Under the pieces are notes generated by a model. It was not told the origin of the DNA. It was given only the letters and a program-made list of their open reading frames with translations, and made no database searches. 64,000 nt of DNA. It comes from Phytoseiulus persimilis (Eukaryota > Arthropoda > Arachnida > Mesostigmata > Phytoseiidae). Shown here piece by piece: positions 25,158-35,508 of the stretch (its first letter is position 1; every line of letters starts with the position of its first letter). The stretch spans positions 29,760,001 to 29,824,000 of the forward strand of contig CM075101.1 of NCBI GenBank assembly GCA_037576195.1. The letters are read 5' to 3'. The position numbers and the translations under genes were made by a program.

Positions 25158-27649
25158 GACTGGAGACGAGGCGCGACGACTCGAGTCGCTCGCTCGCTGC
25201 AAGGACGATCCTGCGGCGAGGAATTAGCGGGGCTGCGGTAATGGCCAGCCAATATCAGAGTCGGATTGTGTGACCGTCAGTTTAGTCACATGTCACGCTG
25301 TCAAAGCCACGGCAATTTTTCCGACCATTCACAGATGCTTTGGGCGTGGACCCAGGATCGATTTAACCACTGGAACTAGCACACATACCGGCGGGGTAGA
25401 ACGAGCCGAATTATGATCCTGCTCGTCAGTCGTAATCACTCCGATCGTATCCAGCGTCTTCGTCTCTGAGCCGTAGATTACACGGAGGGGCCTTGCGAAC
25501 CATAGAGTTTTCCAAACACCGGACCTGAATGGAAATTTCAAATACCTTTGGGAGCCGGGATCGCTTCCGCCACAGTCAGGGCGAGTATGAGAGTTTTTCC
25601 GGATTTCCTCTTTCGTTCGTGCTGCATGGAAACACAGGTGCTACCATGACAGCGATGGCCTATTCGATGCTCGGCCGATTTTCCGGGAGAACATCTTGTG
25701 CTTCTGGCCTTCACTGCCCTCCAAGGCCTTTTATGAGTTAAGAGCCGAAGCCTATCCGGAGATTTTTCTCGGAACCCAGGTAACCTGCGGATCGATTGGA
25801 GAGGGCGAAATTTGGATCAATAAGGCTTCCTGTGTCTGTGTGCTGAATTTTATTGCTATAATCAAATGTGAGTTTTGTTCGGTTCTGTTGCGAACGGACG
25901 AACGAGAGATGAAACGAGCGTAAGGTGATGCCCACGTGGCATAGAGGCCTGTCTCTCGGGTTTTGGCCTCAGTGCTGCTGGGAAAACTCGCGTCTCAGAG
26001 CTTTAGGGTTCATTGCCGATGACTAAAGAGGAGGTGGAAGTGGCGGTTCCTAGAGGCGTCGCTTCATCCGTTTCCCCCTGTATTGCAAGTAATGTAATCA
26101 TGAATATATATCTAGCGTGAGGTGTTCCGAGGCTCGACGTGGCTGGTTGCATGATGGTCGCGTCGCCTTGCTCGACTAGAGGAACAACGTTCGCTGCTTC
26201 CTCCGCTCTGATTCTTCACGCGTCCTCGATACAGGCCGAGAATGCCATCGGTAGCGCGGGTGCACAGGCCAAATTTTCAATCCGGGAGAGCGGATCGATT
26301 CGATGTTCCAGAAACTAGTTTCTGAAGGTTGATCGGACGGGATGCAATGCTCCTCTGAAGTAGCGCTCTCCGCTTCAAGAGAGCTTGTTCGAACCAGAGC
26401 CCGAGGCTCGGTGCATCGAAGAGTTCGAAGCACGAGTTGATGATGTCGTAATGATGTAAATATGTCGATCGCTCGAATCCATTTCCGGGAGACATTGATC
26501 GACCTGGCGAGTTCGAATCAACTGCTCCGTTATGAGCGAAATCTCTAGGTTGCATCAGGGAGGCATGGACCCGGGAAGTCATACTTCGGGTCAGCATTCA
26601 TGGCGGGCGGGGTTTCTATTCGAAAACGCATGACTGACGCGCTGGAATATATCGCGACAACCGCCCACGTGTCCTTCGCGCATGCAATTTGGTCCGCATC
26701 TAGGACCATATCTTGATTGACACTTCGGAAGTCTCGAGTTGGCCCGAGATCCCCGGCGAGAAATCAAAGAAAAGATCGGGTACAGAGTCACATGATCTCT
26801 GGACTCCCAAGTTTTCACGGTTGAAGGGACGTGAAATCAGCGGAACGAAACTCTCGATTGCACCCGGTGAGGGCTGTTGTTGTTGCGGCCGGCGCAGCTT
26901 CGGCCGCGGCTGCTGTGGTGCTCCCTTTTTGCTGTTTCGCAAAACTCCTATTATGATGATATATATATTTCAGCCGGGACCGAGTTTTTGCCAAAGTTGT
27001 CACATCATCCGCTCGACGTTGGGTCGTTGGGAGAGCAGGAGAGATGGGATCTAGAGAAGGGAGGGAGGAAAACCGCTCGGCCACGTTACTGCTGCACGAC
27101 GATGGGGTCGGGGGAGCTGGGATAACATGGAGCATTAATGCCAACGACATCGACTGTCTGGCTTCCCGATTTTCGTCTCCGCTACGCTTTCTACTCTGTC
27201 ACGCGCTGGCTGTCAGCTCGACTGTTCTTCCCTCTCTTTAACTCAGTTATACGAATCGTTCGGATTCCTCCATACTCCGAAGATTACAGATCGCTGCGGG
27301 ATGCTGTAGGTCTGAGGTCCATACTCCGCCGTGTCCACTTCCTCCATTTGTGAAATGGAGCCAAAGCTTTCTCCGCGCTGTTTCAGTTTTTTCAAGATTT
27401 GTCGTGCTCAGGAATGCTCTCGATACGACCGCTACGGGCGGTGGGGCTTCGAGCCGCACGCACAGTAGCGGGTGAAGGCGGATCACGTCATCTCAATCCT
27501 TGGAAAGATGAAGTTTTGAACCAGTATTCTATCCGACTTCTTGGGAAGTTCCAGGATGGAATAATAATAGCGCGGATAATTATTTATTCGGGGATTTTCC
27601 GCAGTTCATAGTACATAACTCTTTAGCGATCTCGTTGATCGCTCTGTTC

Positions 27650-27787
27650 TCAAAGTATGTACGTGTTTAAGATGTGATGGCGGGTAATTCTGTTTTCGCC
27701 GCAGTATTTACAGATACATAGCTCATTGCGTTCTACGTAAAAGTCCTCTTTTGTACATTTTGTGATGGAAGCCATGGTAAGTGCCAT
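27650..27787 (-). pseudogene. Short minus-strand ORF with a partial zinc-finger-like pattern, probable decayed coding relic
   Basis: This 45-codon frame reads MALTMASITKCTKEDFYVER and NELCICKYCGENRITRHHIL. The C-x2-C followed seven residues later by H-H recalls BED or C2H2 fingers, but the last ligand expected of a full finger is not evident. Neighbouring minus-strand segments (about 27.55-27.99 kb) also contain protein-like stretches in other frames. The whole therefore looks like a degraded coding sequence of unknown family rather than a working gene. It may derive from a transposable element, but no terminal repeats were found. Confidence 0.25.
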
Positions 27788-30043
27788 GGAATGAGCTCCG
27801 AACATGACGGCGCGGACACTTCACGCGCATGCGCGGTTCTAGCTCTTGTTGATTGTCAAGCTCGATTGCATTGCGAACGGCTTCGCTGACGCTCCAAAAT
27901 CTCTTTGAACTCTTCGTCATCTAATAGACCGGCTCTTGTCGGCGTAGGAAGCTCTTTGCCTCATGGATCGATTTGATTCCCGCAATTTTCTGTGTGCTAT
28001 ACGCCCCAGGTACATTCGGGGTTCTTCGGCCCGACGTGATGACTCATGCACCATGATTTCTGCGAGTCTTCGGCGGAGTCGAATACAGGGTGCGAGTTTG
28101 GGAATCGAGTGAACATCACATTCCCGAATCTCGTTTGTGTATCGCCGATCGTTGCGCTATGGACGAGATGCTCTTCTACCTTCGAAAATGGTCCCAAAAG
28201 CCTCGTAGTGGCGTGCACGATCAAGATTCAGCTCGGAATCGATCCCACTAAAGAAACTATCGTCTCCATGAACCCCGACGCCCTCTCTCCCGCTGTGGAA
28301 AACTGCGTTAGCACACCGCAGGCCACTGCGCCGGTCGATAACTTGTAATTAGCCCCAGGCTCTCTCTCATGGCACGATCAAAAGGCACAAAAGGACTTTC
28401 GTTCAGAGCCTGGAGGCTCGGGGTGAATTTGAAATGCGATTCGCTCATGGGGTAACAATTTGAGATCGATGAGAGGGCAATAGATGTCGCTTGTGTGTCC
28501 GTCTCCTCCGATGGCACAAGTGTCGTGGATCGCCATCTTGCGGAACACGCTGAATTACTTTCGGAGGTTGATGGACGGAACAAGGAGGACACGGCGTGTG
28601 GCTCCAACACGGTACAGCAAGAAGAGTCCGGAGACGATGGGACAGGCATTAGCAGTCGACACTAAGTGTTCTCTGGGGCATCAGTTCGGTTTTCCGTTGG
28701 CAGCCAGACACGAGAGACAGCAGACGGGGACTGGGGAAGGAACAACGCTCTGAAACTTTGCGTGGGCAGGTGGTCCCGTCGATGCGCCGACGACTGAACG
28801 AGACGGAAAAAAGTGGGGTAGTTGGCAGTTTTTTCGAGAAGGGGATCAAGAGGACAGCGGCCGAGCCAACAAGGTGGCCGACAGGACTCGGGAGACCCGG
28901 GGGCGAGGAGATCTGCGCGGAGCTACATGGGTTGAAAACAGCCGAAAGGTACTTTCGAACAATGACGGGAGCAGATCGAATTGAGTTCGGCGGCTCTCAC
29001 AAGCTCTCATAGGAACTGTGAGGGAGAAAGCTCCAGCTTCAAATGATTTCGATGCGATTTACTCAAACCCCAAAGCCGAACTTGCTGAGTTTGGTAAGCG
29101 GAGGGAAACGAAGTTACAACTACCGAGGAAAAGTACTTCTATGCTGTGCTCAGACGGTGGAGCAGGTTGGTGATTCCAGCGCAAATCCACGCTGCAGACC
29201 AATCACCGGCAGGACCTGGGGAAATCGGAGCCGATCTCCGGAATGGATCTCAGAGAAACTATGTGGCCGGTAGGAAAACGTCAGGGCTTCAAAACGCTAT
29301 TTCAAACTCGGACAGCTCTGTTTTCCTCGAGCTCCAGGGCGAGCTTTCCACTCGTCTCTTTCCTCGTATAAGTCCGATGGAGCAAGTCCACGTTACTTCC
29401 TGAGAAATGTGAGGCTTGACGCCGTGATAATTTCGAATTTAAAGGCGGCGGGACGACCAGAAATGTGTGTGTCGTCTTCGGTCGGATACGGCGGGAAGCG
29501 CCTGTGTCAGGAGAGTTAGTTACGGATTCATTTGTGAATCAATATTTCCGTTAGTTCGCCATTCGGCCTTCTGGCTCATCCGAGATCGCTGCTCTCGGTC
29601 GTAATGTGCGTCTGAAGAGCCCTCCTTCGCCCTCAGCAACACGGTGATCGTTGTTCCAGCCTCGTTCGAGTAAATCCGTCAGAGCGGGAAATTGGCGATC
29701 TGGCCGACGCTGAACGTTTTCCAGAGGGTCTGAGATTGGTCAAGTCACGTGAAAACCATCCTTCATCATAGTCTCTCTCTAGGAGCTTCCTCAGCTCTGG
29801 AGGGTGGCTTGTCTTGTTGTTGGTGAGCAGGGTCGATGGAATGGATGTTAGGTGATTCTCGTCTATCGGAAGTGCTCCAAGAACCTTTTCGGTGATCGAG
29901 AGGCGGAACTGGACTCGAGTTCAAGGAAGGAGGGAGCCACGCGCCTTTTCTCGCTCCTTTCCGCGATTCTCCGAGAGTCTCCTGAGCCTCTCGAGTCGGA
30001 GAAATACATTTACATGAAATGCGTTTGATCGATTTCTAATGCA

Positions 30044-30066
30044 AGAGAGAGAGAGAGAGAGAGAGA
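30044..30066 (+). repeat. AG dinucleotide microsatellite
   Basis: About eleven uninterrupted ag units. Confidence 0.9.
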
Positions 30067-31460
30067 AATAAATTCTTCTTATGTTAGAATATCGAATGAC
30101 ATCCGCTGAGAACGCGCTTTGCTCCTGACTTCGTACGAAAGATTGACGACGGCTATGAGTAAGGATGAAAGGTTGGACCGCGGTACCTTTCTCGTTCCCG
30201 TAGAGAGGATTGAGCGGGTTTCGGACGGTGCGGGAGGGAGACCAAGGCTCATAGTTTGGGTTCGTCGTCGGTGTAGAGGAGGGTTTCTTCGCTCCGTTTA
30301 GACTCAAGGGTTCAAAGCGTGATTTGCACTTACCCCGCATTCCTCTTCCAGGCGAGTTTTTAGATTCTTGCTGTGGGAGCGGGCTCTTCCTCGGCAGGCC
30401 GAACTTTGGACCTATTGCTTCATGAAAAGATCTAGCCATGTGTGAATTGTTCCGCATCTCTTAATACATCCCATCATCTTCCGTTCTTCTCTGGAATCAA
30501 CGTATAAGTTGAGCGGAGTTTCATTCGTTTCTTCGCGACACGAAGCGTCCCCTGCTATCGGAACCACTGAGAACTCTCAATCGGTGCGAGACTGCTGTTC
30601 CATTCCGGCAGCCGGGGCCTGAGTCATGTTTCGATCGCAGAACTTCATGCATTCTCCCGACTCGGACCGAATTTCACGGGGCTCGCGGTGTGCGAGCATG
30701 GGATCGAATCAAGCGACAGATCTCCGCCTTTCACAGGTCCGGCGAGGAATCGGTCGCATCGACGGAGCGAATAATTATTTTACGCTCGATTTACGCAGGC
30801 TTCGAGCGACGGGAGTGCTGAATGAGCGTCATTATGGCTACAGCCAGATATGATGAGGATGAAACACGATGCGGTGATCCGGAGAGGAGGCGAAGGCCGG
30901 AGCCATCAACTTGGGCCCTAACACAACTCCGGTCTAGGGTGCACCTCGAGCAACGCCGAGAAGTCTACTCCTTGTTTGCCTCTTGGGAGAGTTTTCAATT
31001 CGAGATTCTCGTTCGGAACGGGGCTCCACGCGGGGATCGTTTCCGCGGAATCACCATGAGAGGAGAGAAGTAAATACTTGAACGATGTCGGCGGCGGGCT
31101 TCGTGAGAGTGGTTGCGGTTCCTCGCTCGACCGACAGTTGAGCAGTCTCCTCGACAGACGGGCGAACCGGCCGCCAGACAGCGAGGCCGACATGCAGTCG
31201 GACAAGGAGTCCGAGTCGCAGCAGGAGAGGTTTCGGCCTTGGCTGCAGAGGCGAATTTCTGTTGTTAGTCTCCCAGGAGCGATTGCTTGCTCGCTCGCTT
31301 ATTCGTTGGCCCCTCTGTCTGGATCCATCTCTCACCCTCGCACTGGTTCCGCAGTCGGGAGTCGGATGAGCGCAGTTGGAGTAGCGGCGGTGGGCTCCGT
31401 TGTTTCCGGCGGCGAGTCCCCAGTTGTTCGCCTTCCCCGATGTCGCGGTCTTTGTATTGA

Positions 31461-31476
31461 TTCTCTCTCTCTCTTT
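31461..31476 (+). repeat. CT-rich dinucleotide run
   Basis: Short, nearly perfect tc repeat ending in tttctc. Confidence 0.7.
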
Positions 31477-34400
31477 CTCGCCCGTTTCGTCCAGTGCTTG
31501 CTTCAGGCAAAAGCCAACCACGGAACGCTGGATTCTTGTCCGCTGGGGCATGTCAGTTTCATCTTGAATCGCCGTTTGCTCTCGGAGGTGCTGTTTCTTT
31601 CTGCCTGTCTTTTTTGCTCTCCATCGTTGTTCGACCAATCGACCGATCGATTCTCTGCCAGTGCCTCTGATCTGATTCGCTTCGACTGTTGTCCGCGTTA
31701 TCTGTCTGTTCGGTGGCTCGCTCGCTGACTTGTGTCCTGGGGTTGTGTCCTATCTTCATGGAAGGTCGTTGCAGACAGGACGAGTCGGCCTGAATGGGCT
31801 GGAGGCTCGGGGAAGTACCCGACCAGGTGAGAGGAGCGTTATGTTGGAGGCAATGGTAAACGATGGAAAACACCACCACCGGGTCGTTGCGGAGTCTCAG
31901 CAAAACGCTGACCGAAGAACAAGCCGTTTGCCTAGCTGATTGCATAAGTGTATCGTTGCTCGCCTTCCCTCGACCCACAGCTGCCCGGCAGACACAGCCT
32001 CCTGCGTGGAGCCAGTCGGAAGAATGCGTGGATGGGAAGATGAATTGATTAACGGAGCGCCATTCGATCCGTCGCAAAAAACAGCGAAACGGAAGAGAAG
32101 ACGATAAAGGTCTGGCGAACACAGCAAAAAGCGACGCCCCTCTGTCGTTTCTCCACTAACTCGGATGAGACGGTGAGGGAAACTCGCTTGCGACATCCTA
32201 TCACTCGCGCCACGACCCCATGGTGAACAGTGAATCCGAACAAGTGCATGCCGTGGATCGCGTTTGGCTCATTTGATTGACTAGTCTGTTTGGTCCCATC
32301 AGCGCCTGAGCTGGGAGGTGATTTCCCAATTTCGTAGTTGATTGCACTCCGACAACGGGAGGGATTTTTTGACCGGGACCGAATCCTTCCGCCCCGGGTA
32401 AATCAGCTTTTCCCGTGCGGTTCGTGAGATCTTTCGTCTTACCGGCCTGCGGCTCAGTCCTCGTTCCGCTTTCTGTCCTGCGCTCGATTTTTTATGGTTT
32501 CCAATCGGGGAGCGCAGAATGTGTTCGAGCTCTCTCGTCTTGTTCTTGTGCTGCATCCGGTGTGGGTCACACCAATTCAGACGGGAATCCGGTATTCAGT
32601 GAACGATTATGATCTCAGCCCTCAGATTCTATGAATGAATTCAGCGAGCCTTCTAGCACTCGGTTCGAACCGCGCAATCGGCAAAGTAGGAACGACGCAC
32701 AAGGCAGCACAAAGCGTCCATGCACCAGTGAGCCTATGTAGGCTTTCAATAAGCACGATTCCATCTACGCTAGTGCCATTGGAGCCGAGTTCTTCATGAA
32801 AGTGCGCTGACCACGTGGCCCTCTTCATAGTGAGGGGGTGAATATTCGTTCACAAAGGCATGGAGCGATCCTTTGTTGCACGGCATGGCTATCGATGCTG
32901 GAGCAACACTAAATGAAAACGACGACAAAGCCAATATGTGTACACAATTCTTCTGACGCCGTCGCTGACACGTTGCTAGACGCTGGGACGAAATTGACTC
33001 GCTTCTCCCTGACGACGGGTTCGACGGAGCTCGGCTCATGCTTGATATAGCCGCCATTGAATCACAACCGAGTGTCCGCAGGACACAGCCTGCTGCGTCT
33101 GACGTTTGCTACGAACTTTTTGGACAATTTGCGACTCCCAGGCTCCTTGTGTCCCCACCCAGAACCCTCACCCCGAGATGAACGAGCGCAACTATTTAGA
33201 TAGATCCCACATTTGTCACTCAATACACTGGCTCGTTGGGCGCAGTCGAGGCCGGACGGATGTCGTCCCTCCAACGCGAGGTCGCTGGAAGCAGTGCGCA
33301 ATCGTTGCTTGATCGCTTTTCGGATTTCCGGAACGGTCAGTCGGCCGTGTGGAAATTGAAAGGCACAGAACCACAGGAGTTTCTCATCAGACCCCTGGGT
33401 TGGATGATCCAGTGGTATGGATCCGCTCAGAAATCCTACTCGGGCGGATGACTAGGGGTAAGGCGCGAGAAAAGGATATCAACGGATAAGTCGCCTCCTC
33501 CTCCCCCCTTCCTCGGGAGCCAGGAAAGCGCGAGTGTTAGGAGGCTCGACTCGTCTTGTTTTGCTCTGTTAGACGGTGAAAGCACTGTTTTTTTCTTCGA
33601 TTGAAAAAAACTGTTCCGAACTCCCTGCAGCCTCTTAGGTGAGTCAAGCGAGAACCGGAACCGAACCAGATCCGCTCGTCACTGAAACTTTGCGCTGAGG
33701 CTTTCGCGTCGCGATCATGGAAAGCGTGTCACGCTGCAGATACGATACCCGAAGGCGGGAAAAAAACCTCTTCGGATGTTTGAGTGGCAACACCGTGGAG
33801 TGATCATTGTCTATTCGAATCAGACTCTTCGGAAGAGAAATGATCATGAGGTCGACTTGGGGAAGCTGTGCGTCCAGACAGTGTTTACCGAAGAAAACTC
33901 ACTCGGCCGTAACGTGTGCATGTGTGTCTCGATTGGAATGACATCAGAAGGGGCCGCCCACAGAGACGAAGATTCACGAAAACGATCGAACGGGGCCGAT
34001 TCGCAGCTCATTGGATGGCAGACCCGGCTCCACCAGGAGTCTGTTCCGTGAAATACGGCGCTCGAGGCATTGGAGGTCTTGTTAAATATCAATGTATCTG
34101 TCCTCAGTGAACTGGGACGAAAATTCCGGCGACCTCCAACGCCGAAGGAGACGGCACGGAGGAGCGCTTCCCATAGAGGAAGTTTCCATTGATGACAACG
34201 CTCCGTTTCCCGCCCCGTGAATATTTCACCTCACTATGCCGCATTGATATGCCGCACCTTAAAATACCCGAATGGTCAAATGATTTGTACGTCCTACCAA
34301 GAATGGGTGGCGCCGGCAGGGCCGCAGAAGCGTTACGAGGCTTGCCAAAATGGCAGCGAGAGCCGAACGTCCGGGCCACAGCTAGCAGGGCCTGTTTGCT

Positions 34401-34898
34401 CTGTAGGAGCAAATTGAGGCAGTTCTTTTCCTATACCGCGACTGGTGCCCCGTCGGCTGTTCGCAAGCCAACCTACGGCCAAAGGGCATAAGATGTCCGT
34501 CAAAAACGTTCCGAGCTACGTTAGCTTGAAAAATGATACAAACAGCTTGAAGATATTTTCTGCCGGAGCGGAAGAAGAGGGCAATCTGCGACCGCACAAT
34601 TTGCTCTCCTGCTCTGCGAGCTCAACAGCCGCCGCACGACAGTATGACGGAAGTCGCACTGAACGTTGAACGCGATAAGAGACGGACATTTGTGAATGAA
34701 TTACGAAGTCCATCATCCCTTGAGGAAGCCGCGTCCGCGTCCAGGCTTGAAATGTCATCCCCTCGGAGATGATTTACATGAGCTGCTCAAGTTGGCTTGT
34801 CGCCTCCTCTCCCTCTCCTGGAACGGTTCGCAGATTAGCGCCGTTTGGAAACGTGACTGATGTACGGAATTCTGACTTCGTTTTTTTTCTATTTCCAG

Positions 34899-35508
34899 GA
34901 TCCCTCTTCCCAAACTACCCGTCGTTTTACTTCAATCCCAGAACCCTCCCCTCGATCTGAACTCTCGCCCCAGAAGGAGAGCGCCGCGAAAAATCCAAGC
35001 TGACCGAAACAACCGAAGAGCGAATCGCTAGGAAACGCGACCCTTTGAGAAAATTACGAGTTCGAGACAGGTTCAACTTCGAGAATCGAGTTCCCGGACT
35101 GAGTTCGAGAGTTCTACAGCGATCGGGAGCAACGTGTTGAGTGGTTGAGCGCAGCTATCCCAGGATTATCGGAACAATGTGTACCACAACTCGTTTGTTA
35201 ATAAACATCTTAATGTGAATCGTTCCGTTGTTGACCTGTCGAACTTGGGCAACTCCAGCAGCGTCGCCGTCGCAGCAACCACCGGACCATCAGCGCGGGC
35301 ACGCTCGTGCGTGGGAACTGCCATCACGATGTTGCACCATCACATGATAAAGCGTGAGGATTCGAACTCGTCGATTGGATCCTCACCGACACCCCCGCCT
35401 GTGATGCTGTCATCATATTCCGAGGCGGCCACGGCTCTTTACAACAACGTGGTCAAGAGGTCGGTCTCACCGAGCCACGAGGAGCAGATGAGCTTCATCA
35501 GCGAGTTC
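34899..35508 (+). CDS. ERR: ERR exon 1 of this model: 5' leader plus N-terminal coding part
   Basis: A strong splice acceptor (T-run, then ctatttccag) ends at 34898, and a gtgagt donor follows 35508. The exon therefore probably begins with leader and ends in coding sequence. The leader has no ATG before 35177. The first in-frame ATG is 35329 (A at -3), giving [11 protein letters not shown] and onward, 60 residues to the phase-0 junction. The encoded stretch is rich in Ser, Pro and Ala and contains IKRED (residues 7-11), which fits a sumoylation consensus (hydrophobic-K-x-E), followed by serines, and a VKRSVSPS segment. The same frame is open upstream from 35140 without an ATG, and a second, weaker acceptor (ctatcccag) ends at 35163. 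The 5' boundary and the start codon are therefore uncertain, and a further upstream exon is implied. Confidence 0.75.
35177..35218 (+). promoter_or_regulatory. Upstream ORF in the ERR leader (13 codons plus stop)
   Basis: The first ATG after the leader acceptor is at 35177 with A at -3. It opens a 13-codon frame ending in TGA at 35216-35218, in a different frame from the receptor and 110 bases before the ATG at 35329. If the leader is transcribed as modelled, scanning ribosomes would meet this ATG first, so it could lower or condition receptor translation. That effect is inference from position and context only. Confidence 0.4.

Larger units (their letters stand above)
13082..27549. other. 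No gene established; microsatellites and weak exon candidates
   Basis: The region contains several simple repeats (21.9-23.3 kb), a signal-peptide-like open frame at 23134 and the minus-strand exon candidate near 25.1 kb. Long frames such as 13280-14023 and 24345-25037 on the minus strand have no recognisable domain. Confidence 0.55.
27990..34898. other. Upstream flank or upstream intron of ERR; no gene recognised
   Basis: Because exon 1 has a strong acceptor, a non-coding first exon and the promoter should lie somewhere upstream. Candidate donors on the + strand are CAG|gtgaga at 31827 and TTAG|gtgagt at 33639. Neither can be chosen from sequence alone. Confidence 0.5.

Noticed and set aside
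31051-32122. Several overlapping frames of 185-216 codons on both strands
   Set aside because: Frames overlap across both strands with no motif; GA/CT and CGAT-rich wording suppresses stops.
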